From positions 62,001 to 126,000 of the forward strand of contig CAAGLL010000067.1 of NCBI GenBank assembly GCA_900770725.1: a stretch of DNA of 64,000 nt, given 5' to 3'. Of the stretch, positions 46,996 through 55,376 are shown piece by piece. The position numbers were made by a program, and so were the translations under genes. Position 1 is the first letter of the stretch. Each line of letters begins with the position of its first letter. The notes beneath the pieces were generated by a model. The model saw only the letters and a program-made list of their open reading frames with translations, had not been told where the DNA came from and did no database searches. Source of the stretch: an uncultured Succinivibrio sp. (GTDB lineage: Bacteria > Pseudomonadota > Gammaproteobacteria > Enterobacterales > Succinivibrionaceae).

Positions 46996-48348
46996 ATGTC
47001 ATATTCAGAGAAGGTCCTTTCAGCCCTGAAGACCCGCTATTCCTACCAGCCGGAGTTCCTCCAGGCGGCCGAGGAGATCTTGAAGACCCTGCAGCCGGCC
47101 CTCGACAAGAACCCGGTCTACGAGAAGAACAAGATCCTCGAGCGCATCACCGAGCCTGAAAGGGCCATCTCCTTCCGCGTCGAGTGGGTCGACGACAAGG
47201 GGCAGATCCAGGTCAACCACGGCTACCGCGTCCAGTTCAACTCCGCGATCGGCCCCTACAAGGGCGGCATCCGCTTCCACCCCTCCGTCAACGAGGGCAT
47301 CCTGAAGTTCCTGGGCCTTGAGCAGATCTTCAAGAACAGCCTCACCGGCACACCGATCGGCGGCGCCAAGGGCGGCGCGGACTTCGACCCGAAGGGCAAG
47401 TCCGACCTCGAGGTCATGCGCTTCTGCCAGGCCTTCATGATCCAGCTGTACCGCTACATCGGCGCGACCATCGACGTGCCGGCCGGCGACATCGGCGTCG
47501 GCGGCCGCGAGATCGGCTACATGTACGGCGCCTACAAGCGCCTGACCACCCGCTACGAGGGCATCCTCACCGGCAAGGGACTGACCTACGGCGGCTCGCT
47601 GGCCCGCACCGAGGCCACCGGCTACGGCACCGTCTACTTCACCGATGCGATGCTCAAGGATCGCGGCGACTCCCTCAAGGGCAAGAAGTGCGCGGTCTCC
47701 GGCGCCGGCAACGTCGCCACCTACTGCTGCGAGAAGCTCTATGAGATGGGCGCCACCCCGGTGACCGTCTCCGACTCCCGCGGGTTCATCTACGACCCCA
47801 ACGGCATCAAGGTCGATGTGCTCAAGCAGGTCAAGGAGCAGGAGCGCGCCTCGCTCTCCCGCTACGCCGAGCTCGTCAAGACCGCCAAGTTCACCCCGGT
47901 CTCCGAGTACCCCGAGGGCAGGCACCCGGTGTGGGACGTCCCTGTCGACGCCGCCTTCCCTTGCGCCACCCAGAACGAGCTCAACGAGGAGGACGCCAAG
48001 TCCCTGCTCAAGCACGGCTGCAAGTGCGTCGCCGAGGGCGCCAACATGCCTTCGACCTTGGGCGCCATAAGCCAGTTCCTCAAGGCAGGCATAGCCTACG
48101 GCCCTGCCAAGGCCGCGAACGCCGGCGGCGTTGCGACCTCCCAGCTTGAGATGGAGCAGAACGCCGGCATGACCAACTGGACCTTCGAGGAGGTCGACGG
48201 CAAGCTGCACAACATCATGACCAACCTCTACAACAACGCCGCCTCCACCGCCCGCGAGTTCGGCTGCGAGGGCAACCTGGTGCTGGGCGCCAACATCGCA
48301 GGCTTCCGCAAGGTCGCCGACGCGATGCTCGCCCAGGGCGTGATCTGA
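46996..48348 (+). CDS. gdhA: NADP-specific glutamate dehydrogenase
   Basis: Reductively aminates 2-oxoglutarate with ammonia; the high-ammonia route to glutamate. The ATG at 46996 follows GGAGGA and gives 450 residues, as in E. coli GdhA. Conserved parts: the glutamate-binding YKGGIRFHPSVN, the catalytic Lys in PIGGAKGGADFDPKGKSD, the tetrameric-type MRFCQAFM, and the nucleotide fold GAGNVATYCCEKL. It has its own leader and terminator. Confidence 0.97.
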   Translation: MSYSEKVLSALKTRYSYQPEFLQAAEEILKTLQPALDKNPVYEKNKILERITEPERAISFRVEWVDDKGQIQVNHGYRVQFNSAIGPYKGGIRFHPSVNEGILKFLGLEQIFKNSLTGTPIGGAKGGADFDPKGKSDLEVMRFCQAFMIQLYRYIGATIDVPAGDIGVGGREIGYMYGAYKRLTTRYEGILTGKGLTYGGSLARTEATGYGTVYFTDAMLKDRGDSLKGKKCAVSGAGNVATYCCEKLYEMGATPVTVSDSRGFIYDPNGIKVDVLKQVKEQERASLSRYAELVKTAKFTPVSEYPEGRHPVWDVPVDAAFPCATQNELNEEDAKSLLKHGCKCVAEGANMPSTLGAISQFLKAGIAYGPAKAANAGGVATSQLEMEQNAGMTNWTFEEVDGKLHNIMTNLYNNAASTAREFGCEGNLVLGANIAGFRKVADAMLAQGVI

Positions 48349-48367
48349 TCTTAAAAAATAGAGCCGC

Positions 48368-48398
48368 AAGGCCCCGGCGCGCAAGCCCGGGGCCTTTT
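48368..48398 (+). terminator. Terminator after gdhA
   Basis: AAGGCCCCGG (48368-48377) pairs with CCGGGGCCTT (48387-48396), and the T run follows at once. Confidence 0.88.
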
Positions 48399-48417
48399 CG
48401 TCCGCAGCGGCGGCGCT

Positions 48418-48446
48418 TTGCGCTGCCGCCTTATTTTGCATATCAT
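48418..48446 (+). promoter_or_regulatory. Putative kdsA promoter
   Basis: TTGCGC (48418-48423) and TATCAT (48441-48446) are 17 bases apart. Transcription would start near 48453, leaving a leader of roughly ten bases before the ATG at 48464, too short for a normal ribosome-binding site. Confidence 0.35.
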
Positions 48447-48463
48447 TTAGCCTAATCTTGGAT

Positions 48464-49234
48464 ATGACAGTGGAGACACCATTGGAAAGCGTATTCATCG
48501 CAGGCCCCTGCGTCATCGAGTCGCAGGAGCTTTTGAACACCGTGGCAGCGGAGCTGTGCCGCATCCGCGACGCCTTGGGCTGCGACATCATCTTCAAGTC
48601 GTCCTTTGACAAGGCCAACCGCACCGCGCTTGAATCGTTCCGCGGCCCCGGCATCGACGAGGGCATGAGGATGCTCGGCAAGGTCAAGAAGGACTACGGA
48701 CTTAGGATCCTCACGGACATCCACGAGGCCTGGCAGGCTGAGAAGGCCGCCGAGGTTGCGGACGTGCTGCAGATCCCGGCCTTCCTGTGCCGCCAGACTG
48801 ACCTCATAGTCGCCGCCTCCAAAACCGGGCGGATCGTCAACATCAAGAAGGCCCAGTTCCTCTCAGGGCGCGACATGATCTACCCCGTGCAGAAGGCCAG
48901 GGCCTCGGGGGCGACCGGCGTCTGGCTTACCGAGCGCGGCAACTGCTTTGGCTACAACAACCTCGTGGTGGACTTCCGCAACATCCCGGACATGCTCGAA
49001 ATAGTCCCCACCGTGATCATGGACTGCACGCACAGCGTGCAGCGCCCGGGCGCGGCCGGCGGCAAGACCGGCGGCGACCGCAGGTTCGTCCCGATGATGG
49101 CGAAGGCCGCCAAGGCCTTCGGGGCCACGGGCTGGTTCTTCGAGGTGCACCCGGATCCTGACAACGCCAAGAGCGACGGGCCGAACATGCTGCGCCTTGG
49201 GGATTTGGAGAGCGTGATAAGGGGGCTCTTGTGA
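48464..49234 (+). CDS. kdsA: 3-deoxy-8-phosphooctulonate synthase
   Basis: Condenses arabinose-5-phosphate and phosphoenolpyruvate to KDO-8-phosphate for lipopolysaccharide. At 256 residues it is shorter at the N-terminus than E. coli KdsA. Motifs: AGPCVIES, FKSSFDKANR, DIHEAWQA, FLCRQTDL, NIKKAQFLS and EVHPDPDNAKSDGPN. The Cys in GPCVIES is the metal ligand of the metal-dependent class; E. coli has Asn there. No Shine-Dalgarno is visible before the ATG at 48464, and a TTG at 48458 is possible. It overlaps kdsD by four bases. Confidence 0.94.
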   Translation: MTVETPLESVFIAGPCVIESQELLNTVAAELCRIRDALGCDIIFKSSFDKANRTALESFRGPGIDEGMRMLGKVKKDYGLRILTDIHEAWQAEKAAEVADVLQIPAFLCRQTDLIVAASKTGRIVNIKKAQFLSGRDMIYPVQKARASGATGVWLTERGNCFGYNNLVVDFRNIPDMLEIVPTVIMDCTHSVQRPGAAGGKTGGDRRFVPMMAKAAKAFGATGWFFEVHPDPDNAKSDGPNMLRLGDLESVIRGLL

Positions 49235-50220
49235 ACGATCTGAAAGAGGAAGTGCTGAGGGAGCGGCTCTCGCACTGCAAGGAATACGCAGAGGGCTGCA
49301 TCAGGGACGAGAGCGACGCGCTGCTGGGACTCATCCCCCAGCTTGACGATGGCTTTGAGAAGGCCGTCGAGATCATCTACCGCTGCCACGGCAAGCTCAT
49401 CGTCACCGGCGTGGGCAAGAGCGGGCACATCGGCGCCAAGATAGCCGCCACGCTCTCCTCGACCGGCACGCCCGCCTTCTTCATGAACCCGCTTGACGCC
49501 TACCACGGCGATCTCGGGGTCATCACCAAGGACGACGCGGTCATCGCGATAAGCTACAGCGGCAACACCGACGAGCTGCTGCGCTTCATCCCGATCCTGC
49601 TCAAGGAGCAGGTGCCGATCATCGGCATGAGCGGCGGCGCCGACTCGCTGCTGGCGCGCTACTCGACCGTGTTCCTAAGCTGCAAGGTCGAGCGCGAGGC
49701 CTGCCCGCTCAACCTGGCCCCGACCTCGAGCACCACGGCGGCGCTGGCCCTGGGCGACGCGCTTGCCGTGGCCCTCATGAAGATGCGCGACTTCAAGCCG
49801 CGCGACTTCGCGCAGTTCCACCCCGGCGGCTCGCTCGGGCGCAGGCTGCTCACGACCGCCGCCGACGTCATGCACAAGGACAACCTGCCCTTCCTAAAGC
49901 CCGACGCCCTGCTTGGGGATGCGATCATCCTCATCAGCGACCGCAAGCTCGGCCTTGGCATCGTGGTGGACGACGACGGCAGGCTCATGGGGCTCATAAC
50001 CGACGGCGACATCCGCCGCGCGATGCAGAAGAACCGCGGCCGCTTCTTTGAGACGAAGGCCTCGGAGATCATGACGCGCGCCCCGCGCTGCGTTAAGGCC
50101 TCCGCGAGCATCACCGAGATCGAGAAGCTCTTCGCGCAGCACCTCATCCACTCGGTGCTGGTCACCGATGATGGCGGGCACGTGCTCGGCGTGGTCGACC
50201 AGTTCATCTGCATGGTCTGA
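49231..50220 (+). CDS. kdsD: Arabinose-5-phosphate isomerase
   Basis: Makes arabinose-5-phosphate, the KdsA substrate, from ribulose-5-phosphate. The 329 residues comprise a SIS domain (GVGKSGHIGAKIAATLSSTG near residue 55; SYSGNTDELL; NLAPTSSTTAALALGDALA) followed by two CBS motifs (VMHKDNLPFL, IMTRAPRCVKASASI). The GTG start overlaps the kdsA stop (GTGA), so the two KDO enzymes are translationally coupled. A KdsD role is far more likely than GutQ because of this context. Confidence 0.94.
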   Translation: MNDLKEEVLRERLSHCKEYAEGCIRDESDALLGLIPQLDDGFEKAVEIIYRCHGKLIVTGVGKSGHIGAKIAATLSSTGTPAFFMNPLDAYHGDLGVITKDDAVIAISYSGNTDELLRFIPILLKEQVPIIGMSGGADSLLARYSTVFLSCKVEREACPLNLAPTSSTTAALALGDALAVALMKMRDFKPRDFAQFHPGGSLGRRLLTTAADVMHKDNLPFLKPDALLGDAIILISDRKLGLGIVVDDDGRLMGLITDGDIRRAMQKNRGRFFETKASEIMTRAPRCVKASASITEIEKLFAQHLIHSVLVTDDGGHVLGVVDQFICMV

Positions 50221-50298
50221 CAGAGATCAGACAACATGCGCTCAAAATGTTCAGGTTGCCTGTAAAGGGCCAAAGCACCCAAACTTGCATACATCTTT

Positions 50299-50324
50299 TG
50301 CCCCGGACAGGTTCCGGGGCTTTT
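50299..50324 (+). terminator. Terminator after kdsD
   Basis: GCCCCGGA (50299-50306) pairs with TCCGGGGC (50312-50319), followed by five T. Confidence 0.9.
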
Positions 50325-50489
50325 TGATCCCCGGTCCCGCCAGTGCGCGCGGGCCTGGCCTCGTGAAGTTCTTGAGCTAAAAGATCAGATCAATTCTGGA
50401 AATTTGACCTGACGCACAACGCGCCGCGGCCATCTTTGCTTAAATACGCTGAAAAGATGCTTTCCAATATTTCAACATGGAGTTTGAAA

Positions 50490-51242
50490 ATGATCCTGAA
50501 AGGTAAGACCGCACTGGTTTCCGGCGGCAGCCGCGGCATCGGCTTCGCCATCGCCAAGCTCTACCACGATGAAGGCGCCAACGTCTACATCATGTCAAGG
50601 AACGCCGAGAAGCTCGGCGAAGCCGCCGACAAGATCGGCAGCGACGACCGCATCCACGCCGTTCCCTGCGACGTCAGCTCCAAGACTGCGGTCGACCAGG
50701 CTTTCGAGCGCATCAAGGCCGACGGCGCCAGGATCGACATCCTGGTCAACGACGCCGGCGTGAACCTCCGCGGGCCGCTTGAGACCATGCCGCTTGAGAC
50801 ATGGGAGAAGGTTCTGGGCATCAACCTCACCGGCACCTTCCTGCTTACCCAGAAGGTCTTCCCCGACATGAAGGAAGCTGGCGGCGGCAAGATCGTCAAC
50901 ATCGCCTCCCTCATGAGCGAGGTCGCCCGTCCGACCATCGCCCCGTACGTTGCCTCCAAGGGCGGCGTCAAGATGTTCACCCGCGCGATCGCCGTCGAGT
51001 GGGCCAAGTACAACATCCAGGCCAACGCGATCATCCCGGGCTACATCGAGACCGAGATGAACACCCCGCTGATCGCCGACAAGGAGTTCAACGCCAAGAT
51101 CGTCGGCCGCACTCCGGCTGCCCGCTGGGGCAAGCCTGAGGAAGTCGCGCAGGCTGCGCTGTTCCTCGCCTCCAAGGGCGCCGACTTCATCACCGGCCAG
51201 GCCCTGGCCGTCGATGGCGGCATCCTCGCCAACCTGATGTAA
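50490..51242 (+). CDS. Short-chain dehydrogenase/reductase (gluconate 5-dehydrogenase- or FabG-like)
   Basis: A 250-residue NAD(P)-dependent oxidoreductase with the classical SDR plan. The cofactor loop is SGGSRGIGFA (about residues 11-20). The structural motif reads NDAG instead of the usual NNAG. The catalytic Ser, Tyr and Lys are in NIASLMSE and PYVASKGG. The block IASLMSEVARPTIAPYVASKGG-like resembles gluconate 5-dehydrogenases, but sugar or acyl-ACP specificity cannot be decided. The ATG at 50490 has TGGAG at 7 bases. It stands alone between two terminators. Confidence 0.85.
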   Translation: MILKGKTALVSGGSRGIGFAIAKLYHDEGANVYIMSRNAEKLGEAADKIGSDDRIHAVPCDVSSKTAVDQAFERIKADGARIDILVNDAGVNLRGPLETMPLETWEKVLGINLTGTFLLTQKVFPDMKEAGGGKIVNIASLMSEVARPTIAPYVASKGGVKMFTRAIAVEWAKYNIQANAIIPGYIETEMNTPLIADKEFNAKIVGRTPAARWGKPEEVAQAALFLASKGADFITGQALAVDGGILANLM

Positions 51243-51258
51243 TCAGGCAAAGCTGCGC

Positions 51259-51285
51259 AAAAGCCCTCCTGGCGGAGGGCTTTTT
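51259..51285 (+). terminator. Terminator after the SDR gene
   Basis: AAAAGCCCTCC (51259-51269) pairs with GGAGGGCTTTT (51274-51284) around TGGC, with a T run. Confidence 0.92.
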
Positions 51286-51358
51286 CGTATCTGTCCCGCA
51301 GGACCCGCCTTGGGAGGCTGCGGGAGCCTTGCGCAAGAGTGCGGCCGGCAACACGCAG

Positions 51359-51388
51359 AAGGCCGGAGCGGTCACCCGCCCCGGCCTT
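51359..51388 (-). terminator. GC hairpin after dapB
   Basis: A 13-base stem with one mismatch (51359-51371 with 51376-51388) lies 18 bases after the dapB stop on the minus strand. The T run is missing, so termination may depend on other factors. Confidence 0.5.
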
Positions 51389-51406
51389 CCTGCCATGCGC
51401 TAGAGC

Positions 51407-52177
51407 TCAGTCGAGCCCCAGCACGTCGTTGATCCCGTAGAGGCCAGGCTTGCGCTTCTCAAGCCACTTGGCGGCGCGCATCGCGCCCGACGCGAAGGTC
51501 TGGCGGGAGGTGGCGATGTGCTTGAGCTCCAATCGCTCGCCGTCGCCGCAGAACATCGCGGTGTGCTCGCCCACGATGTCGCCGCCGCGGATCGACGAGA
51601 AGCCGATGGTGCCGTACTGGCGGGCGCCGGTGTCGCCGTTGCGCCCGGCGACCATCACGTCGCGAAGCGCCACGTGGCGGGCGGAGGCGGCAGCCTCGCC
51701 CATGGCCAGGGCGGTCCCGGACGGGGCGTCTACCTTGTAGCGGTGGTGCGCCTCGACGATCTCGAGATCAACGTCCGAGAGCACGCCCGCGGACTTGTGG
51801 ATGAGGTTCAGGAGAAGGTTCACGCCCACCGAGAAGTTGGCGGCCATCACGATGGGGATGGAGCGAGACGCGGCCTTGATCTGCTCGCGCTGCTCGGGGG
51901 TGAAGCCGGTGGTGCCCAGGACGAGGCTGCAGTGGTTGGCTGCGGCGTACTCGACAACCTTCATCGAGCAGTCGGGGCGGGAGAAGTCCACAAAGAGATC
52001 CGGCACTTCCTTGAGGAGCGAAGGCTCGGGGGCGACCTCGGCGTTCCAGCCGATGGGCAGAGCGTCGCTGCTGCGGTCGATGCCGCAGACGACCTTGACG
52101 CCGTCCATGCCCTGGCAGCAGTCCCAAACGGCGTGGCCCATGCGGCCGCCGATCCCGACAATTCCTATCTTGAGCAC
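51407..52177 (-). CDS. dapB: 4-hydroxy-tetrahydrodipicolinate reductase
   Basis: Reduces hydroxy-tetrahydrodipicolinate on the way to diaminopimelate and lysine. The 256-residue protein has NAD(P)-binding GIGGRMGHAV at residues 7-16, LGTTGFTPEQ, and the catalytic EAHHRYKVDAPSGTAL with its His and Lys. The GTG start at 52177 has AAGGAG at 7 bases. It begins one base after the stop of the GNAT gene and ends the recN-GNAT-dapB run. Confidence 0.96.
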   Translation of the reverse strand: MLKIGIVGIGGRMGHAVWDCCQGMDGVKVVCGIDRSSDALPIGWNAEVAPEPSLLKEVPDLFVDFSRPDCSMKVVEYAAANHCSLVLGTTGFTPEQREQIKAASRSIPIVMAANFSVGVNLLLNLIHKSAGVLSDVDLEIVEAHHRYKVDAPSGTALAMGEAAASARHVALRDVMVAGRNGDTGARQYGTIGFSSIRGGDIVGEHTAMFCGDGERLELKHIATSRQTFASGAMRAAKWLEKRKPGLYGINDVLGLD

Positions 52178-52178
52178 T

Positions 52179-52652
52179 TCAGATCTCCTTGGTCATGATG
52201 ATGAGATGGCCTGATCTTACGCCGGATGCACAAAAATGCAACGTGCGGTAGAAAGCCTGCGCACCATGATTGAGCATTTCCACATGGACTTCGAGCTCGT
52301 CCCCGCCCTGCATCTTCACGATGTGGCCGGCGGTGTCCAAAAGGAAGCGGCCGATCCCCCGGCGCATGCAGGATGGCTCGATGTAGAGCGCGTGGACCTT
52401 GCCAGCGCGGATCTCCCCCTGGAAGGCGAGGAAGCCGGCGATGCGCTCCCTTCCCTGATCATCGATGCAGGCGAGGATGGTGCTGTTGCCCTCCTGGGTC
52501 AGCCGCTTGCGCCAGAGCGCGCAGATCTCCCCGGGACCAAGGGAGACCGGGGTCTGGCGCTTCTCGTAGGCGCAGGAGCGGTACTCGAGCATCGCTATGG
52601 ATGAGCTGTCCTCAAGGCGGGCCCAGCGCAGCCTGAGATCGTCAGCCGGCAT
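52179..52652 (-). CDS. GNAT-family N-acetyltransferase
   Basis: About 157 residues of the GNAT fold. The acetyl-CoA signature is seen in VHALYIEPSCMRRGIGRFLLDTA (R/Q-x-x-G-x-G/A as RRGIG), followed by VEMLNHGAQAFYRTLHF. The start is uncertain: the ATG at 52652 overlaps recN by 11 bases, and an ATG at 52688 extends it; neither has a clear ribosome-binding site. Coupling to recN translation is likely. The acetylated substrate is unknown. Confidence 0.8.
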   Translation of the reverse strand: MPADDLRLRWARLEDSSSIAMLEYRSCAYEKRQTPVSLGPGEICALWRKRLTQEGNSTILACIDDQGRERIAGFLAFQGEIRAGKVHALYIEPSCMRRGIGRFLLDTAGHIVKMQGGDELEVHVEMLNHGAQAFYRTLHFCASGVRSGHLIIMTKEI

Positions 52653-54312
52653 GGCGAAGGAGCGCGCGGGCGCCCTCCAAGGTGGCATCGGTGACCACGC
52701 TGCCGCCCATCATGCGGGCGATCTCGCGCACGCGGCCCTCGCCGTCAAGCTCGGTGACGCGCGAGACGGTTCCGCCGTCCCCCGTGTCCTCCTTGGCAAC
52801 CAGGAGCTGGTTTGAGGCCGCGGCGGCGACCTGGGGCAGGTGGGTCACAGCGAGCACCTGCACGCTGCGCCCCAGGCGCGAAAGCAGGCTGCCCACCGCC
52901 GAGGCGGTGCGCCCGGAGATCCCGGTGTCCACCTCATCGAAGATCAAAGTGGGCGTTGAATTGCGCCCCGCGGTCAGGACCTCTATGGCAAGGGCCAGGC
53001 GCGAGAGCTCGCCGCCCGAGGCCACCGAGCCCAAGGGGCCTGGATCCTGGCCGCGGTTGGCCGAGAACATGAAGAGCGCCTCGTCGCGCCCCTCGGGGCG
53101 GGGGCGGCGCTCGGAGTCGAACTTGAGATCCACCCGGAAGACGCCGTCGGGCATCGCAAGGTCCCTGACCATCGCCGTGACCTTGGATGACATGTCATCG
53201 GCGGCCTTGGCCCTGGCCTCGGAGAGGGCCCTGGCCTTCTCCTCGTACGCCGCGCGCAGCTCCTTGACCTCGGAGGCCAGCGCGGTGATCGAGTCCTTGA
53301 GCGAGAGGAAGTGCGCAAGCCTCTCCTCAAGCTCGTCGCGCTTTAGGTAGAGCTGCGCCGGATCGGTGTGGAAGCGGCGGGCCAGCTCATGGCACATCGA
53401 GAGCTTCTGACCAACCTCATTGGCCTCGGCGGGATCGGAGTCGGCCTCGATGCCCGAGAGCGACTCGCGCGCCTCGTCCAGGAGCTTGCAGGCATTGGTC
53501 ATGAGATCGACCACCGGATCGAGCCTTTCGTGATCGTATTGCGCCGCGTCCTCGAGATCGGAGATGCGGCTTGAGAGCACGTCGAGCACGTTGCCCCCGT
53601 CGTTGCCGAGCGCCGCCTGGGCCAGCGCGATGGCCTCGGAGTTCTCCTGGGCGTGCGCCAGGGCGTCGTAGCGCTCGGAGAGCGCCTCGTAGTCGCCCTC
53701 GCCCAAGTCGAGCTTGCGCATCTCCTCGAGATCGCGCCGCTCCTCGCGGAAGGCCGCCGCGCCGTCCTTCTGCTCATCCGAGAGCTTCTGCAGCTCCTGG
53801 CGCTTGCGGTTGTAGGCCTCAAAGGCCGCCTTGACCGCATCAAGCGGGGCGTCGAGGGCGCCGAAGGCGTCCACGAGCTCAAGCTGGCGATCCTGATCCA
53901 TGAGCTTGACCGAGGCGTGCTGGCCGTGGACTGCGATGAGGAACTGGCCTATCTCGCGCAAGGTCGCAAGCGTGACGGCATGGCCGTTTACGTAGGCGCG
54001 GGACTTGCCGTCGGCGCCGATGATGCGGCGCAGCGCGAGGCCACCCTCCTCGTCTTCGAGATCGCGCTCCCTGAGGTACTTTTGAAGGGCGTCCTGCCCC
54101 TTGGTCCCGAACAGCGCCTCGACCTCGGCGCGCTCCGCGCCCTTGCGCACCCAGCCTGCCTCGGCGCGGGCGCCGGTCACGGCGGAAATGGCGTCCACGG
54201 AGAGCGACTTGCCTGCGCCGGTCTCGCCGGTGATCGCGGTCATCCCGCCCTTGAAGCCGATCTCGTTCCTAAGGCTCAATACGAAGTTGGTCGCGGTTAG
54301 CTGTTCGAGCAT
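52642..54312 (-). CDS. recN: DNA repair protein RecN
   Basis: SMC-like ATPase in double-strand break repair. The 556-residue protein has Walker A GETGAGKS near residue 30, long coiled-coil arms (about 155-360), the signature SGGELSRLALAIEVL, and Walker B LIFDEVDTGISG near the C-terminus. It follows nadK after 43 bases. No LexA box was recognised upstream, so the usual SOS control of recN cannot be shown here. Confidence 0.96.
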   Translation of the reverse strand: MLEQLTATNFVLSLRNEIGFKGGMTAITGETGAGKSLSVDAISAVTGARAEAGWVRKGAERAEVEALFGTKGQDALQKYLRERDLEDEEGGLALRRIIGADGKSRAYVNGHAVTLATLREIGQFLIAVHGQHASVKLMDQDRQLELVDAFGALDAPLDAVKAAFEAYNRKRQELQKLSDEQKDGAAAFREERRDLEEMRKLDLGEGDYEALSERYDALAHAQENSEAIALAQAALGNDGGNVLDVLSSRISDLEDAAQYDHERLDPVVDLMTNACKLLDEARESLSGIEADSDPAEANEVGQKLSMCHELARRFHTDPAQLYLKRDELEERLAHFLSLKDSITALASEVKELRAAYEEKARALSEARAKAADDMSSKVTAMVRDLAMPDGVFRVDLKFDSERRPRPEGRDEALFMFSANRGQDPGPLGSVASGGELSRLALAIEVLTAGRNSTPTLIFDEVDTGISGRTASAVGSLLSRLGRSVQVLAVTHLPQVAAAASNQLLVAKEDTGDGGTVSRVTELDGEGRVREIARMMGGSVVTDATLEGARALLRHAG

Positions 54313-54355
54313 TTTTCCCTATCCGAAAGCGGCCTCCAGCCGCAGAAAATCCAAT

Positions 54356-55276
54356 TCAAACGAGGCTCTGGCCCCACCCCAGCTTCTGCCTGAGCAGGCT
54401 GTAGTAGTCGTAGCCCTCGGGGTGGATGAGCTTGAGCATGACGCGGTGCTGCCTTATGGAGACCGTGCACTTGGTGTCAGCGCGCATCGTCACCTGGCCG
54501 TCGCAGTTGATGGCGACGAGCTCGGGCACCCCGCCCTGCGGGCCCTCGAAATCGATGCGAACTGCGCTCTTGCCTGGGATGATGATGGGCGAGCAGTTGA
54601 GCGACTGCGGGAACATCGGCACCAGCGCGAGCACATCGAGGTGCGGCTCGATGATCGAGCCGCCGGCCGAGAGCGAGTAGGCCGTGGACCCGGTCGGGGT
54701 GTTCACGATGATCCCGTCGCCGCGCAGCGCGTACATGTAGCGCCCGTCGATGAAGACCTTGAAGGTCATCATGTGCGCCATCATGCCCGAGTGGATCACG
54801 GTCTCGTTGGTCGCCAGCGACTGGGCGACGAGCTCGCCGGCCCCGTCCTCGTCCTCCCGGAAGACCTGGAGGTCGAGCATGGTGCGCTGCTCGACGCTGT
54901 AGCGCCCGGCGACGATCTCCTTGAGGCTGTCGCCGAGCCCCTCGGGCGAGAGGTCGGTGAGCAGCCCCAGGTGGCCTGCGTTGACGCCGAGCATCGGCAC
55001 GCGCAGGTCCACGAGCGTGCGCGCCGCGCCCAGCAGCGAGCCGTCGCCGCCGACCACGATGAAGAGGTCCTTCGTGCGCATCTCGCTGCGGCTGATGGCG
55101 CGGATCTCGTGGATGTTGAAGCCCACGGCGGTGTTCTGGTCGAGGCAGGCCTCGACGCCCAGCGAGTCGAGGAGCCCGGCGATCTTCCGGATGGCGCCCG
55201 AGACCGGGCGGCGGTAGACCCTCGAGAGGATCACCGCCGAGCGGATCGGCTTATGGCTTTGGCTGCCGTCGTTCAT
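54356..55276 (-). CDS. nadK: NAD kinase
   Basis: Phosphorylates NAD to NADP. The ATG at 55276 gives 306 residues; GGGG lies 7 bases upstream, and the longer frame would run through a hairpin. Motifs: the catalytic GGDGSLLGAAR (about 79-89), NAGHLGLLTD, and the conserved NTPTGSTAYSLSAGGSI. It lies between a LacI-family gene and recN on the same strand. A terminator-like hairpin precedes it. Confidence 0.95.
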   Translation of the reverse strand: MNDGSQSHKPIRSAVILSRVYRRPVSGAIRKIAGLLDSLGVEACLDQNTAVGFNIHEIRAISRSEMRTKDLFIVVGGDGSLLGAARTLVDLRVPMLGVNAGHLGLLTDLSPEGLGDSLKEIVAGRYSVEQRTMLDLQVFREDEDGAGELVAQSLATNETVIHSGMMAHMMTFKVFIDGRYMYALRGDGIIVNTPTGSTAYSLSAGGSIIEPHLDVLALVPMFPQSLNCSPIIIPGKSAVRIDFEGPQGGVPELVAINCDGQVTMRADTKCTVSIRQHRVMLKLIHPEGYDYYSLLRQKLGWGQSLV

Positions 55277-55282
55277 GCATAT

Positions 55283-55334
55283 GCCCCAAAAATGATGAGC
55301 GGGGCGCGGATGCGCCCCGCTTCGATCAATTCTA
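55283..55334 (-). terminator. Hairpin with T run before nadK, and a possible nadK promoter
   Basis: On the minus strand AGCGGGGCGC and GCGCCCCGCT pair (55298-55307 with 55312-55321) and lead to CATCATTTTT, a good terminator for the LacI-family gene. A TAGAAT -10-like element (55329-55334) lies just upstream of the hairpin. If it drives nadK, the hairpin sits inside the nadK leader. Confidence 0.65.
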
Positions 55335-55376
55335 CCGCCCGGCGGGATTTTGCAAAACCAGGATATTCGCCCCCGA

